From the NCBI GenBank assembly GCA_937884735.1, contig CAKZYI010000798.1:1-13412 (forward strand): a stretch of 13,412 nt of DNA. Direction: 5' to 3'. The DNA comes from an uncultured Pleurocapsa sp. (lineage in GTDB: Bacteria > Cyanobacteriota > Cyanobacteriia > Cyanobacteriales > Xenococcaceae). The notes beneath the pieces were generated by a model, which worked only from the letters and a program-made list of their open reading frames with translations, had not been told where the DNA came from and made no database searches. How positions within the stretch are numbered: position 1 is the first letter of the stretch; every line of letters starts with the position of its first letter. Shown piece by piece: positions 7,564 to 13,277 of this stretch. The position numbers were made by a program, and so were the translations under genes.

Positions 7564-8610
7564 CTAAATTGCTTTTAAATAATTCTCTTTTTGTTTTTGT
7601 TTCTTCCAACGAACCAATCCTAGAGAAGTTTCCCAGGGGAAAATAGCATAGCCATAGCCATGTTGTTTTACTACTTCCAACTGCTTTTGAATTTCTGCTA
7701 AAGGCTTTTGATTTGTCAAACTACCTGCATAGATGCCAATGCCTATATCCACATCCTGTTTTACTTTAGATAATATAGAATTGTCGATCGCCAGAGCAAC
7801 TTCTTGACTGGTAGGACGATAAAGCTGCATTACTAATTCATCAATTACTCCTGCTTTAATCCAGACTAGCCAATCTTGAGCATATTTTTTGCGAGAGAAT
7901 CCCAAAGGATTGGGAGAAAGAGAGATAATTAAATCTGGATTAGCATTCCTAATAGACTCTACAATCTTTTGTGTAAGCTCTGTCATAGCAGCGGACTTAT
8001 CGCCAAATTGAATTGGTATTCCCCAATGATCGTCGACTTGGATGCCATCAAGATCGGGGTAAGATGCAGCAACCTCAGTAAACAAATTTACAAAATATTG
8101 CTGTACCGAAGGATTTTCTGGATCTAACCACCAGTGATTATCAATTTGCTTTTCGTTATTTGCAGTAGCTAAGATCCAATCAGGATGCTGTCTTGCTAAT
8201 TCTGCATTGCCAAAAGTCATCATGCCGTGTTCGTACCAAGCATAAACTTTTAAACCCTGACGCTTACCTTCTCTAATAGCCGTTTTTAACGGATTGGTAA
8301 AAGGCAAGGATAAAAGATAGTTTCTAGGTGCATATTTACTAGAATAGGTTGTTCCGTTGTTATAAACATCAACGTAAACTCGATTGTAATTTAGCCGAGA
8401 TAGCTGATAAAAAGCATTATCTGTAAGGCTGGTATAAGTTAAAAAAGCATTACCAATATGGGTTAGCCACACACCTTTTATTACTTCAGATTTTATTGGC
8501 GTATGGTTTGGTGCAGTAGTTATGCGGGAGAAAAATATAAATATGAGAAATGCAACTATAAACAGCAGAATCAGTTTTTTGATCTGTTTAGTAATGAACT
8601 TTGCTATCAC
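7564..8610 (-). CDS. Membrane-anchored GHL10-type glycoside hydrolase
   Basis: This 348-residue protein starts at a GTG (8610). An in-frame stop lies four codons upstream and no better start is available. A basic N-terminus and a strong hydrophobic segment (~12-28) indicate a signal anchor or signal peptide. The rest matches glycosyl hydrolase-like 10 (PF02638, DUF187): KGVWLTHIGN opening the barrel, YNRVYVDVYNNGTTYS, LKVYAWYEHGMMTFGN, WWLDPENP, LDGIQVDD (Asp193-Asp194) and ISLSPNPLGFSR. In Escherichia coli the family member DigH (YddW) cleaves denuded peptidoglycan glycans at the septum. A cell-wall glycan substrate is therefore plausible, but it is inferred. The gene is divergent from rluE (87 bp apart) and leads a run of exported proteins on the minus strand. 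Confidence 0.85.
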   Translation of the reverse strand: MIAKFITKQIKKLILLFIVAFLIFIFFSRITTAPNHTPIKSEVIKGVWLTHIGNAFLTYTSLTDNAFYQLSRLNYNRVYVDVYNNGTTYSSKYAPRNYLLSLPFTNPLKTAIREGKRQGLKVYAWYEHGMMTFGNAELARQHPDWILATANNEKQIDNHWWLDPENPSVQQYFVNLFTEVAASYPDLDGIQVDDHWGIPIQFGDKSAAMTELTQKIVESIRNANPDLIISLSPNPLGFSRKKYAQDWLVWIKAGVIDELVMQLYRPTSQEVALAIDNSILSKVKQDVDIGIGIYAGSLTNQKPLAEIQKQLEVVKQHGYGYAIFPWETSLGLVRWKKQKQKENYLKAI

Positions 8611-8668
8611 TTTATTTGGTTAAATGCTTTCAATATTAACAAGCAAATCATATTTGATAGCTACGAAC

Positions 8669-8696
8669 AACTAATGACTAACAACTAATCACTAAA
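8669..8696. repeat. Four tandem degenerate heptamers abutting the rluE start
   Basis: The bases read AACTAAT, GACTAAC, AACTAAT, CACTAAA in uninterrupted seven-base register, then T and the ATG of rluE. The consensus is NACTAAN. This is like the short tandemly repeated repetitive (STRR) heptamers known from cyanobacterial intergenic DNA. It occupies the space where a ribosome site would be, and no Shine-Dalgarno is present. Confidence 0.6.
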
Positions 8697-8697
8697 T

Positions 8698-9288
8698 ATG
8701 AAATATATACTATTCAACAAACCTTATGGGGTTCTATGTCAGTTTACTGATAACAGCAGTGAAAATAAACGTCCTGTGTTAAAAGACTATATTCCCATAC
8801 CTGGAGTTTATCCTGTTGGTAGATTAGATTTGGATAGTGAAGGATTATTATTATTAACTGATAATGGACAGCTACAAAACCGTTTGTCCGATCCTAAATT
8901 TGCCCATCCTCGCACTTATTATGTCCAGGTAGAGAGAATACCCGATGAAGTAGCTGTAAACAAACTTCGCAACGGTATTACGATCAAAAACTATCGCACA
9001 AAAAAAGCAAAAGTATCTTTATTATCTTCAGAACCTAATTTACCACCTCGTATTCCTCCTATACGCGATCGCAAAAATGTTCCTACCTGTTGGTTAAAAA
9101 TGACTTTAACTGAAGGAAAAAATCGCCAAGTTAGAAGAATGACCGCAGCAGTTGGTTTTCCCACCCTAAGATTAGTTAGAATAGCTATAGGTAGAAATTC
9201 TCAGCGGATAAATATTGAGGATTTAAAACCTGGTCAATGGCGAAAATTAACGACACAAGAAGTCAAAACTTTACTTGACTTTAAATAA
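8698..9288 (+). CDS. rluE: 23S rRNA pseudouridine synthase, RluE type
   Basis: This 196-residue protein belongs to the RsuA/RluB/E/F family. It opens with ILFNKPYGVLCQFTD and contains the catalytic block GRLDLDSEGLLLLTDNG with Asp44 as nucleophile. It also has IPPIRDRKNVPTCWLKMTL and EGKNRQVRRMTAAVGFPTLRLVR. These last blocks are especially close to E. coli RluE, which modifies U2457 of 23S rRNA. Like RluE it lacks the N-terminal S4 RNA-binding domain found in RsuA and RluB, and its length is typical. It acts in the cytoplasm during ribosome assembly. It is divergent from the glycoside hydrolase gene and 211 bp upstream of psbA, with no obvious terminator between, so read-through into the psbA leader is possible. 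The exact target base in cyanobacteria is inferred. Confidence 0.87.
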   Translation: MKYILFNKPYGVLCQFTDNSSENKRPVLKDYIPIPGVYPVGRLDLDSEGLLLLTDNGQLQNRLSDPKFAHPRTYYVQVERIPDEVAVNKLRNGITIKNYRTKKAKVSLLSSEPNLPPRIPPIRDRKNVPTCWLKMTLTEGKNRQVRRMTAAVGFPTLRLVRIAIGRNSQRINIEDLKPGQWRKLTTQEVKTLLDFK

Positions 9289-9300
9289 ATAAACAATATT

Positions 9301-9318
9301 TTTACACTTATTTACATC
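9301..9318 (+). promoter_or_regulatory. HLR1-like element (RpaB site) upstream of psbA
   Basis: Two direct copies of TTTACA (9301-9306 and 9311-9316) are spaced exactly 10 bp apart, giving TTTACANNNNTTTACANN. The cyanobacterial HLR1 consensus, bound by the response regulator RpaB in light-responsive genes including psbA, is two (G/T)TTACA(T/A)(T/A) repeats with the same 10-bp period. The hexamers fit fully; the following two bases are CT and TC instead of two A/T. The site lies about 180 bp before the start codon. Confidence 0.55.
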
Positions 9319-9430
9319 TCTTTTTCAAAATTAAAAATATTAATTAATAAAACAAAGTAATTAACTTTAATCAATATAAAAAAACATAATTTTACTAAAA
9401 AATACGTCTCAATTAAAAGAGATGTAAATA
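9309..9430. repeat. Perfect 16-bp inverted repeat spanning the psbA upstream region
   Basis: TATTTACATCTCTTTT (9309-9324) is the exact inverse complement of AAAAGAGATGTAAATA (9415-9430), with 90 bp between. The left arm contains the second HLR1 half-site. The right arm contains the same half-site in reverse and runs into TATACT (9429-9434), a possible -10 box. It could act at DNA level as paired regulator sites or as a long stem if transcribed. Confidence 0.7.
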
Positions 9431-9450
9431 TACTGAAATGAAGAGATAAT

Positions 9451-9470
9451 TTATGTTGTCTCTAACATAA
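9451..9470 (+). promoter_or_regulatory. Hairpin in the psbA leader
   Basis: TTATGTT (9451-9457) pairs with AACATAA (9464-9470) around a 6-base loop GTCTCT, 29 bases before the psbA start codon. If the transcript starts near 9440 this would be a 5' UTR stem-loop. Structures in psbA leaders are known to affect transcript stability and translation. No Shine-Dalgarno lies between it and the ATG. Confidence 0.4.
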
Positions 9471-9499
9471 TGCAAAATATATTCAGCTATACATAATCT

Positions 9500-10582
9500 A
9501 TGACAACTACCATTCGCAATAGCGGTAACTATAGCCCTTGGGAGAGATTTTGTCGCTGGGTCACTAATACTAACAACCGTATTTATGTCGGTTGGTTTGG
9601 TGTATTGATGATCCCTTGTCTTCTCTCTGCTACTATCTGTTTCATCATTGCTTTTATCGCAGCACCCGCCGTTGATATTGACGGTATTCGCGAACCCGTT
9701 GCAGGTTCACTTATTTACGGAAATAATATTATCTCTGGTGCAGTTGTACCTTCTTCTAATGCAATTGGCTTGCACTTCTACCCAATTTGGGAAGCAGCTT
9801 CTTTAGATGAATGGCTTTACAACGGAGGTCCTTATCAGCTAATTATTTTTCACTTTCTGATTGGTATTTTCTGCTGGATGGGTCGTCAATGGGAACTCAG
9901 CTTCCGCTTGGGTATGCGCCCCTGGATTTGCGTTGCATACTCTGCACCTGTATCGGCTGCAACAGCAGTATTTTTAATTTATCCCCTCGGACAAGGTTCT
10001 TTCTCCGACGGTATGCCTCTGGGAATCTCTGGAACATTCAACTTTATGTTGGTATTCCAAGCAGAACATAACATCCTAATGCATCCCTTCCATATGTTGG
10101 GAGTAGCTGGTGTATTTGGTGGTGCTTTATTCTCTGCTATGCACGGTTCTTTGGTAACTTCTTCTTTAGTTCGCGAGACTACTGAAGTTGAATCGCAAAA
10201 CTATGGCTATAAATTTGGTCAAGAGGAAGAAACTTACAATATTGTGGCAGCCCACGGCTACTTTGGTCGTCTAATCTTCCAATATGCTTCTTTCAACAAC
10301 TCTCGGTCTTTGCACTTCTTCCTTGGTGCTTGGCCTGTAATTGGTATTTGGTTTACTGCTATGGGAATTTCAACTATGGCGTTTAACCTCAACGGTTTTA
10401 ACTTTAACCAGTCCATTCTTGATTCTCAAGGTCATGTAATCAATACTTGGGCCGATGTATTAAACCGCGCTAACCTTGGTTTTGAAGTAATGCACGAGCG
10501 CAATGCTCATAACTTCCCCCTGGATTTGGCTAGTGGTGATGCTGCCCCTGTGGCAATGACTGCACCTTCAATTAATGGTTAG
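9500..10582 (+). CDS. psbA: Photosystem II reaction-centre protein D1, Gln130 form
   Basis: This 360-residue protein matches D1 end to end with no gap, so standard numbering applies. It has five membrane helices and binds P680 chlorophylls, pheophytin, the QB quinone and the Mn4CaO5 cluster in the thylakoid membrane. Tyr161 (TyrZ), His190, His198 (P680 ligand), His215 and His272 (iron), Ser264 (QB) and the Mn/Ca ligands Asp170, Glu189, His332, Glu333, His337, Asp342 and Ala344 are all present, so it should support water oxidation. Processing after Ala344 would remove 16 residues. Residue 130 is Gln, as in low-light D1 forms. Gly80, Phe158 and Thr286 exclude the microaerobic D1' type. Unusual for D1 are Cys40, Ile46, Ala57, Trp126, Phe135 and His312. 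It is probably one of several psbA copies, and it is followed by its own terminator. Confidence 0.97.
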   Translation: MTTTIRNSGNYSPWERFCRWVTNTNNRIYVGWFGVLMIPCLLSATICFIIAFIAAPAVDIDGIREPVAGSLIYGNNIISGAVVPSSNAIGLHFYPIWEAASLDEWLYNGGPYQLIIFHFLIGIFCWMGRQWELSFRLGMRPWICVAYSAPVSAATAVFLIYPLGQGSFSDGMPLGISGTFNFMLVFQAEHNILMHPFHMLGVAGVFGGALFSAMHGSLVTSSLVRETTEVESQNYGYKFGQEEETYNIVAAHGYFGRLIFQYASFNNSRSLHFFLGAWPVIGIWFTAMGISTMAFNLNGFNFNQSILDSQGHVINTWADVLNRANLGFEVMHERNAHNFPLDLASGDAAPVAMTAPSING

Positions 10583-10627
10583 ATTTTTAGGGAAATTCTA
10601 ATTTAGTTAGATTCAAAACATTTTGAT

Positions 10628-10659
10628 GACGCTCTTATTTAAAAGGGCGTTTTCTTTTT
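10628..10659 (+). terminator. Rho-independent terminator of psbA
   Basis: ACGCTCTT (10629-10636) pairs with AAGGGCGT (10643-10650), with one G-U pair and a 6-base loop. The tract TTTCTTTTT follows directly. It lies about 45 bp after the psbA stop, as expected for a monocistronic psbA transcript. Confidence 0.82.
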
Positions 10660-10794
10660 GCCTTATACACAGTTTGTTCAAATTAAATATATTAAGAAAA
10701 TTTTCAATAGCCAAGAGCTAATAGATATCCTAACAAGCTAATAAATTTTATATAATTAAATTTATGTATTTTGTGAATAATAATCCGCAATATT

Positions 10795-10819
10795 GGTTCT
10801 AAAAGTATATTTTAGAACC
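10795..10819. other. 10-bp perfect hairpin downstream of psbA, with a second inverted repeat nearby
   Basis: The stretch 10660-10942 has no recognisable gene. It holds GGTTCTAAAA (10795-10804) and its exact complement TTTTAGAACC (10810-10819) around a 5-base loop. Further on, TATCATGG (10822-10829) pairs with CCATGATA (10864-10871). The first hairpin is followed by no T-run on either strand, so it is not a classical terminator. It could still end the minus-strand transcript of the small gene at 10943-11227 or belong to a small RNA. Confidence 0.5.
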
Positions 10820-10942
10820 CCTATCATGGTAATTTTAGTTTGCTGTAAATATAGCTTTACTAGCCATGATATTTTACAAAATAGAAGTTTGCCAATTGAG
10901 TGAAGTATGATTTCTATGTCCTACATCAAATCGGCAACGTTT

Positions 10943-11227
10943 CTATATAATACCCACGCCTTTACCGCCAGGAGTATTAACATCTTCTATTTCTTCTACC
11001 CTTTCGGCTTTTTCTGCTTCTAAGATTTCTTTACGATCGCCTGGTTCTTCATAGTACATTTCAGGCTCAACAGCATAATTGTTGGCTAGACCTTCTCGGT
11101 CAACTGTTTGACCAGGATTACTCGCTATTTCCTTAAAATCATCACCTTCTCTCTCCATTCTAGCCGCCGTTTCAGCAGAAGTAATAGAGCGATCGTAGTT
11201 AGCATCTTTAGGTGTTTTATTTTCCAT
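10943..11227 (-). CDS. Small acidic protein with a Psb34-like motif, function unknown
   Basis: This 94-residue protein is soluble and very hydrophilic, with no signal peptide or membrane segment. Residues 1-48 are charged (RSITSAETAARMEREGDDF, then DREGLA), 64-82 form a probable acidic helix (RKEILEAEKAERVEEIEDV), and the tail is NTPGGKGVGII. Residues 49-62 read NNYAVEPEMYYEEP, close to the N-terminal NNFA-x-EP-x-x-Y motif that I recall from the photosystem II assembly protein Psb34, which binds CP47. The Psb34 membrane helix is absent. GAGAAAG ahead of the ATG is a weak ribosome site. The gene follows a Psb35-like gene on the same strand after 193 bp and ends 360 bp from the psbA stop, convergent with it. 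A role in photosystem II assembly is inferred only from the motif and the neighbours. Confidence 0.65.
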   Translation of the reverse strand: MENKTPKDANYDRSITSAETAARMEREGDDFKEIASNPGQTVDREGLANNYAVEPEMYYEEPGDRKEILEAEKAERVEEIEDVNTPGGKGVGII

Positions 11228-11420
11228 TTTTCTTTCTCGAATATGTTAGCTGATACTAAACCTGAATGCTTCAGTATGACCTTTCTAATTTAGTCTTGAG
11301 GCAGTTATAAGCTTCCTGAAATATAACTACAGAAAGTACTTATACTTTGGTAATTTGTATAATGTACAACTGCTGTTTTGAAACAAGGTTTAGTACTATT
11401 AATGGCGTAGAAAGTAAGTA

Positions 11421-11603
11421 TTATTTGTCAACGTTAGGAACAATATCAGGGCGTTCTTTTCCTTCCCAACCAGCAGGACGTTTGGAGTTATACCAAGCAA
11501 CAGAACCGATAGTAACTGCTGCAACAAAACCCAATCCTAAAACTGCCGTTGCTGCATAAGGGAAATGGGGTTCGCTGGTGGCAACTTGTAATAGTAAATT
11601 CAT
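11421..11603 (-). CDS. psb35: Psb35-like single-helix photosystem II assembly protein
   Basis: This 60-residue protein has a short N-terminus (MNLLLQVATSEPHFP), one membrane helix (~16-37, FVAAVTIGSVAWY) and a stromal-type tail NSKRPAGWEGKERPDIVP. Size, helix position and the NSKRP-GWE-KERPD tail match what I recall of Psb35 (Ssl2148 of Synechocystis). That protein stabilises the CP47 assembly module and its associated high-light-inducible proteins. The ATG at 11603 is preceded by AAGGA about 11 bases upstream. It is divergent from the DUF2294 pair and precedes the small acidic gene on the same strand. A possible promoter is TTTACA (complement of 11755-11760) with TACATT (complement of 11731-11736), spaced 18 bp, but this is weak. 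The family call rests on memory of a short protein. Confidence 0.72.
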   Translation of the reverse strand: MNLLLQVATSEPHFPYAATAVLGLGFVAAVTIGSVAWYNSKRPAGWEGKERPDIVPNVDK

Positions 11604-11760
11604 AAATTTTGTTTTCCTTTTTTTAAACTTAACAACAACGTTACCTGCGTTGGTCTTCTTTTTACGTCTTTCTTTCTATAGATTAGTGACTAAGCCAAAA
11701 GATAGATTAGAAAAAAATTAGACAATTCATAATGTATTGCGGCGATTTTTTGGCTGTAAA

Positions 11761-11829
11761 TCTTGAATCTGAAGATCGTTAAGTATTTATAAAATATTTG
11801 TATCTTCAGACGGATATGACAATTCAAGA
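11761..11829. promoter_or_regulatory. Nested inverted repeats in the psb35/DUF2294 divergent intergenic region
   Basis: The 385-bp region 11604-11988 contains no gene. TCTTGAAT (11761-11768) matches ATTCAAGA (11822-11829) in reverse complement. Inside it TCTGAAGAT (11768-11776) matches ATCTTCAGA (11802-11810), with partly complementary AT sequence between them. Two other inverted repeats flank it: AGCCAAAA (11693-11700) with TTTTGGCT (11748-11755), and TTCCTTA (11863-11869) with TAAGGAA (11875-11881). They could be regulator sites for the divergent promoters or parts of a structured RNA. Confidence 0.45.
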
Positions 11830-11988
11830 CTAGATGATAAGTTAAGTAAAGCAATAATAAAATTCCTTAATTTATAAGGAAAAAATTTTAGTTTGCACCG
11901 TGATTCGTGACTTAGTTCGCCCTTCAGGGAAAAGTAAAAGGTTCAACTTAACTTACGAATAATAGTTTAGATTAAAAAAATAATTAAA

Positions 11989-12390
11989 ATGACACAACAA
12001 TTGTATACTCGCGGTCAGTTGGAACGGGAACTTTCTCAGAAAATTCAGGCATTTTATCGTTCTCATTTGGGGCACAGACCGTCTAAAGTTACTTGCCAGT
12101 TATTTGATACCAAGTTGGCAGTAATCGTTGAAGATTCAATTACCAACGCCGAACAAATACTGTTTGACGAAGGCAAGGATGACTTAGCAAAGAAAGTCCG
12201 CTCAAATCTAGAAAATGCGATTCAACCCGATCTAGAGAAGCTGATCGAAGAAATTACTAAAGTTGAGGTGTTAGACATGCTTAGTGACGCTACTTTAGAG
12301 ACTCGAAGAACGGGAACTAAAATTATCATAAACAAAACCCCACAAATTCGTAATCCAGAAAATGTAGTCAAAAATAAAAGTAAAACATAA
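11989..12390 (+). CDS. DUF2294 domain protein, first of a tandem pair
   Basis: This 133-residue soluble protein belongs to DUF2294. It shows an N-terminal helix (RELSQKIQAFYRSHLGHRPSKV), the strand block CQLFDTKLAVIVEDSITNAEQIL, LAKKVRSNLENAIQPDLEKLIEEI, and VEVLDMLSDATLETRRTGTKIII. The basic tail (residues ~113-133) is extra. The family is widespread in bacteria and has no established function. The ATG at 11989 has no Shine-Dalgarno. The next gene, 60 bp on, is a diverged paralogue, and the two are separated by a large palindrome that may decouple their expression. Confidence 0.8.
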   Translation: MTQQLYTRGQLERELSQKIQAFYRSHLGHRPSKVTCQLFDTKLAVIVEDSITNAEQILFDEGKDDLAKKVRSNLENAIQPDLEKLIEEITKVEVLDMLSDATLETRRTGTKIIINKTPQIRNPENVVKNKSKT

Positions 12391-12401
12391 AATAGCAAAC
12401 T

Positions 12402-12439
12402 ATAGATTAAAGATTTTCAGCTGAAAATCTTTAATCTAT
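12402..12439. repeat. Perfect 38-bp palindrome between the DUF2294 paralogues
   Basis: All 19 bases from 12402 to 12420 pair with 12421-12439 with no central spacer (centre CAGCTG). GCAA (12395-12398) and TTGC (12440-12443) extend the stem past a 3-base bulge. In RNA this gives a very stable hairpin ending some 8-11 bases before the second start codon. The T-run after it is short (TATTTGC), so termination, attenuation or RNA processing are all possible. Confidence 0.85.
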
Positions 12440-12450
12440 TTGCACACTTG

Positions 12451-12822
12451 ATGCCCATTATGAGAAATAAGCTTAAATTTAATAAGATAAAATATTTGCT
12501 ATCAGAGAAAATTAAGAATATTTACCAAGAACAGTTAGAACACGAGCTAGATCGTGTCTCTTATAAACTATTCGATCGCACTTTGGTTGTCATATTAGAG
12601 GGAGCTATAACTTCACCTGAAAAGCTGCTAAAAAATAACGATCATCTCTTCTTAGCCAAACAAGTAAGAACAGCAATTGATGATGTAATTCATCCCCAAA
12701 TAAAAAATACCATTGAAGAAGTAATGGACGTGCAGGTAACAGATTTTATGAGTGACACTACTATTGATAACAATATTACAGGTGCGATCGCAATTTTAGA
12801 GTTTAAATCAAACAAAGATTAA
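12451..12822 (+). CDS. DUF2294 domain protein, second of a tandem pair
   Basis: This 123-residue protein starts at the ATG at 12451; the in-frame ATG at 12460 is equally possible, and neither has a clear ribosome site. It aligns along its length with the preceding gene through YKLFDRTLVVILEGAITSPEKLL, LAKQVRTAIDDVIHPQIKNTIEEV and VQVTDFMSDTTIDNNITGAIAIL. It lacks the basic C-terminal tail of its neighbour. Spacing suggests a tandem duplication with divergence. The function is unknown. Its last 20 bases overlap the end of the convergent response-regulator gene, so transcripts from the two sides may interfere. Confidence 0.8.
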   Translation: MPIMRNKLKFNKIKYLLSEKIKNIYQEQLEHELDRVSYKLFDRTLVVILEGAITSPEKLLKNNDHLFLAKQVRTAIDDVIHPQIKNTIEEVMDVQVTDFMSDTTIDNNITGAIAILEFKSNKD

Positions 12823-13222
12823 GAAAACGAGTTATTTGCGCTTCGACTTCTTCAATCAAGAAAGGTTTGCCAATATATCCATTACATCCTGCCCTTTCAA
12901 TCGCTTCTCTATGTTTGGGCAGGGTTAAGCCTGTTACTGCAACTATAGGAATTTTTTCAGTAAAAGAATTTTGCTTTAGTCTACGAGTTATTTCCATTCC
13001 GTCAATTTCAGGCATCACCATATCTAAGAAAATAAGATCTGGCTGCTCATTTATTGCCAAACTAATAGCAGCACCACTATTATCAGCCGAAATAAATTTA
13101 ATATTTAAACTATCTAATATGCAGGAAATAAATAGCAAGTTATCTTGATTATCATCTACTATTAAGACTAAAGGGATAATTCTAGATGACCTGTGATTAT
13201 CCTGACTAAGCCCATCCACCAT
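12803..13222 (-). CDS. Stand-alone response-regulator receiver protein (CheY-like)
   Basis: This 139-residue protein is a single receiver domain (REC, PF00072) with no output domain. The acidic pocket Asp23-Asp24, phosphoacceptor Asp67 in LIFLDMVMPEIDG, Thr97 and Lys119 in GYIGKPF are all present, so it should be phosphorylated by a histidine kinase that is not in the window. The sequence resembles the single-domain regulators that work in cyanobacterial hybrid-kinase or phosphorelay systems. The ATG at 13222 is supported by AGAAGGA eight bases upstream. The first ~15 residues are an extra polar leader. It converges with the DUF2294 pair and overlaps it by 20 bp. Confidence 0.92.
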   Translation of the reverse strand: MVDGLSQDNHRSSRIIPLVLIVDDNQDNLLFISCILDSLNIKFISADNSGAAISLAINEQPDLIFLDMVMPEIDGMEITRRLKQNSFTEKIPIVAVTGLTLPKHREAIERAGCNGYIGKPFLIEEVEAQITRFLNLCLI

Positions 13223-13277
13223 AGTTTGTATCCTTCTACAAGAAAAATGATCCGAAAAGCATTCCTCCTGTGGCTTT

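Noticed and set aside
9500..10582. D1 as a super-rogue ChlF (chlorophyll f synthase) or a microaerobic D1'
   Set aside because: All Mn/Ca ligands and Trp131 are present, unlike ChlF. Gly80, Phe158 and Thr286 are the standard residues, not the D1' substitutions.
11335..11363. TATAAT at 11358-11363 as a plus-strand promoter giving an antisense RNA to psb35
   Set aside because: No acceptable -35 element lies at 16-18 bp and the surroundings are AT-rich, so the match is likely by chance.
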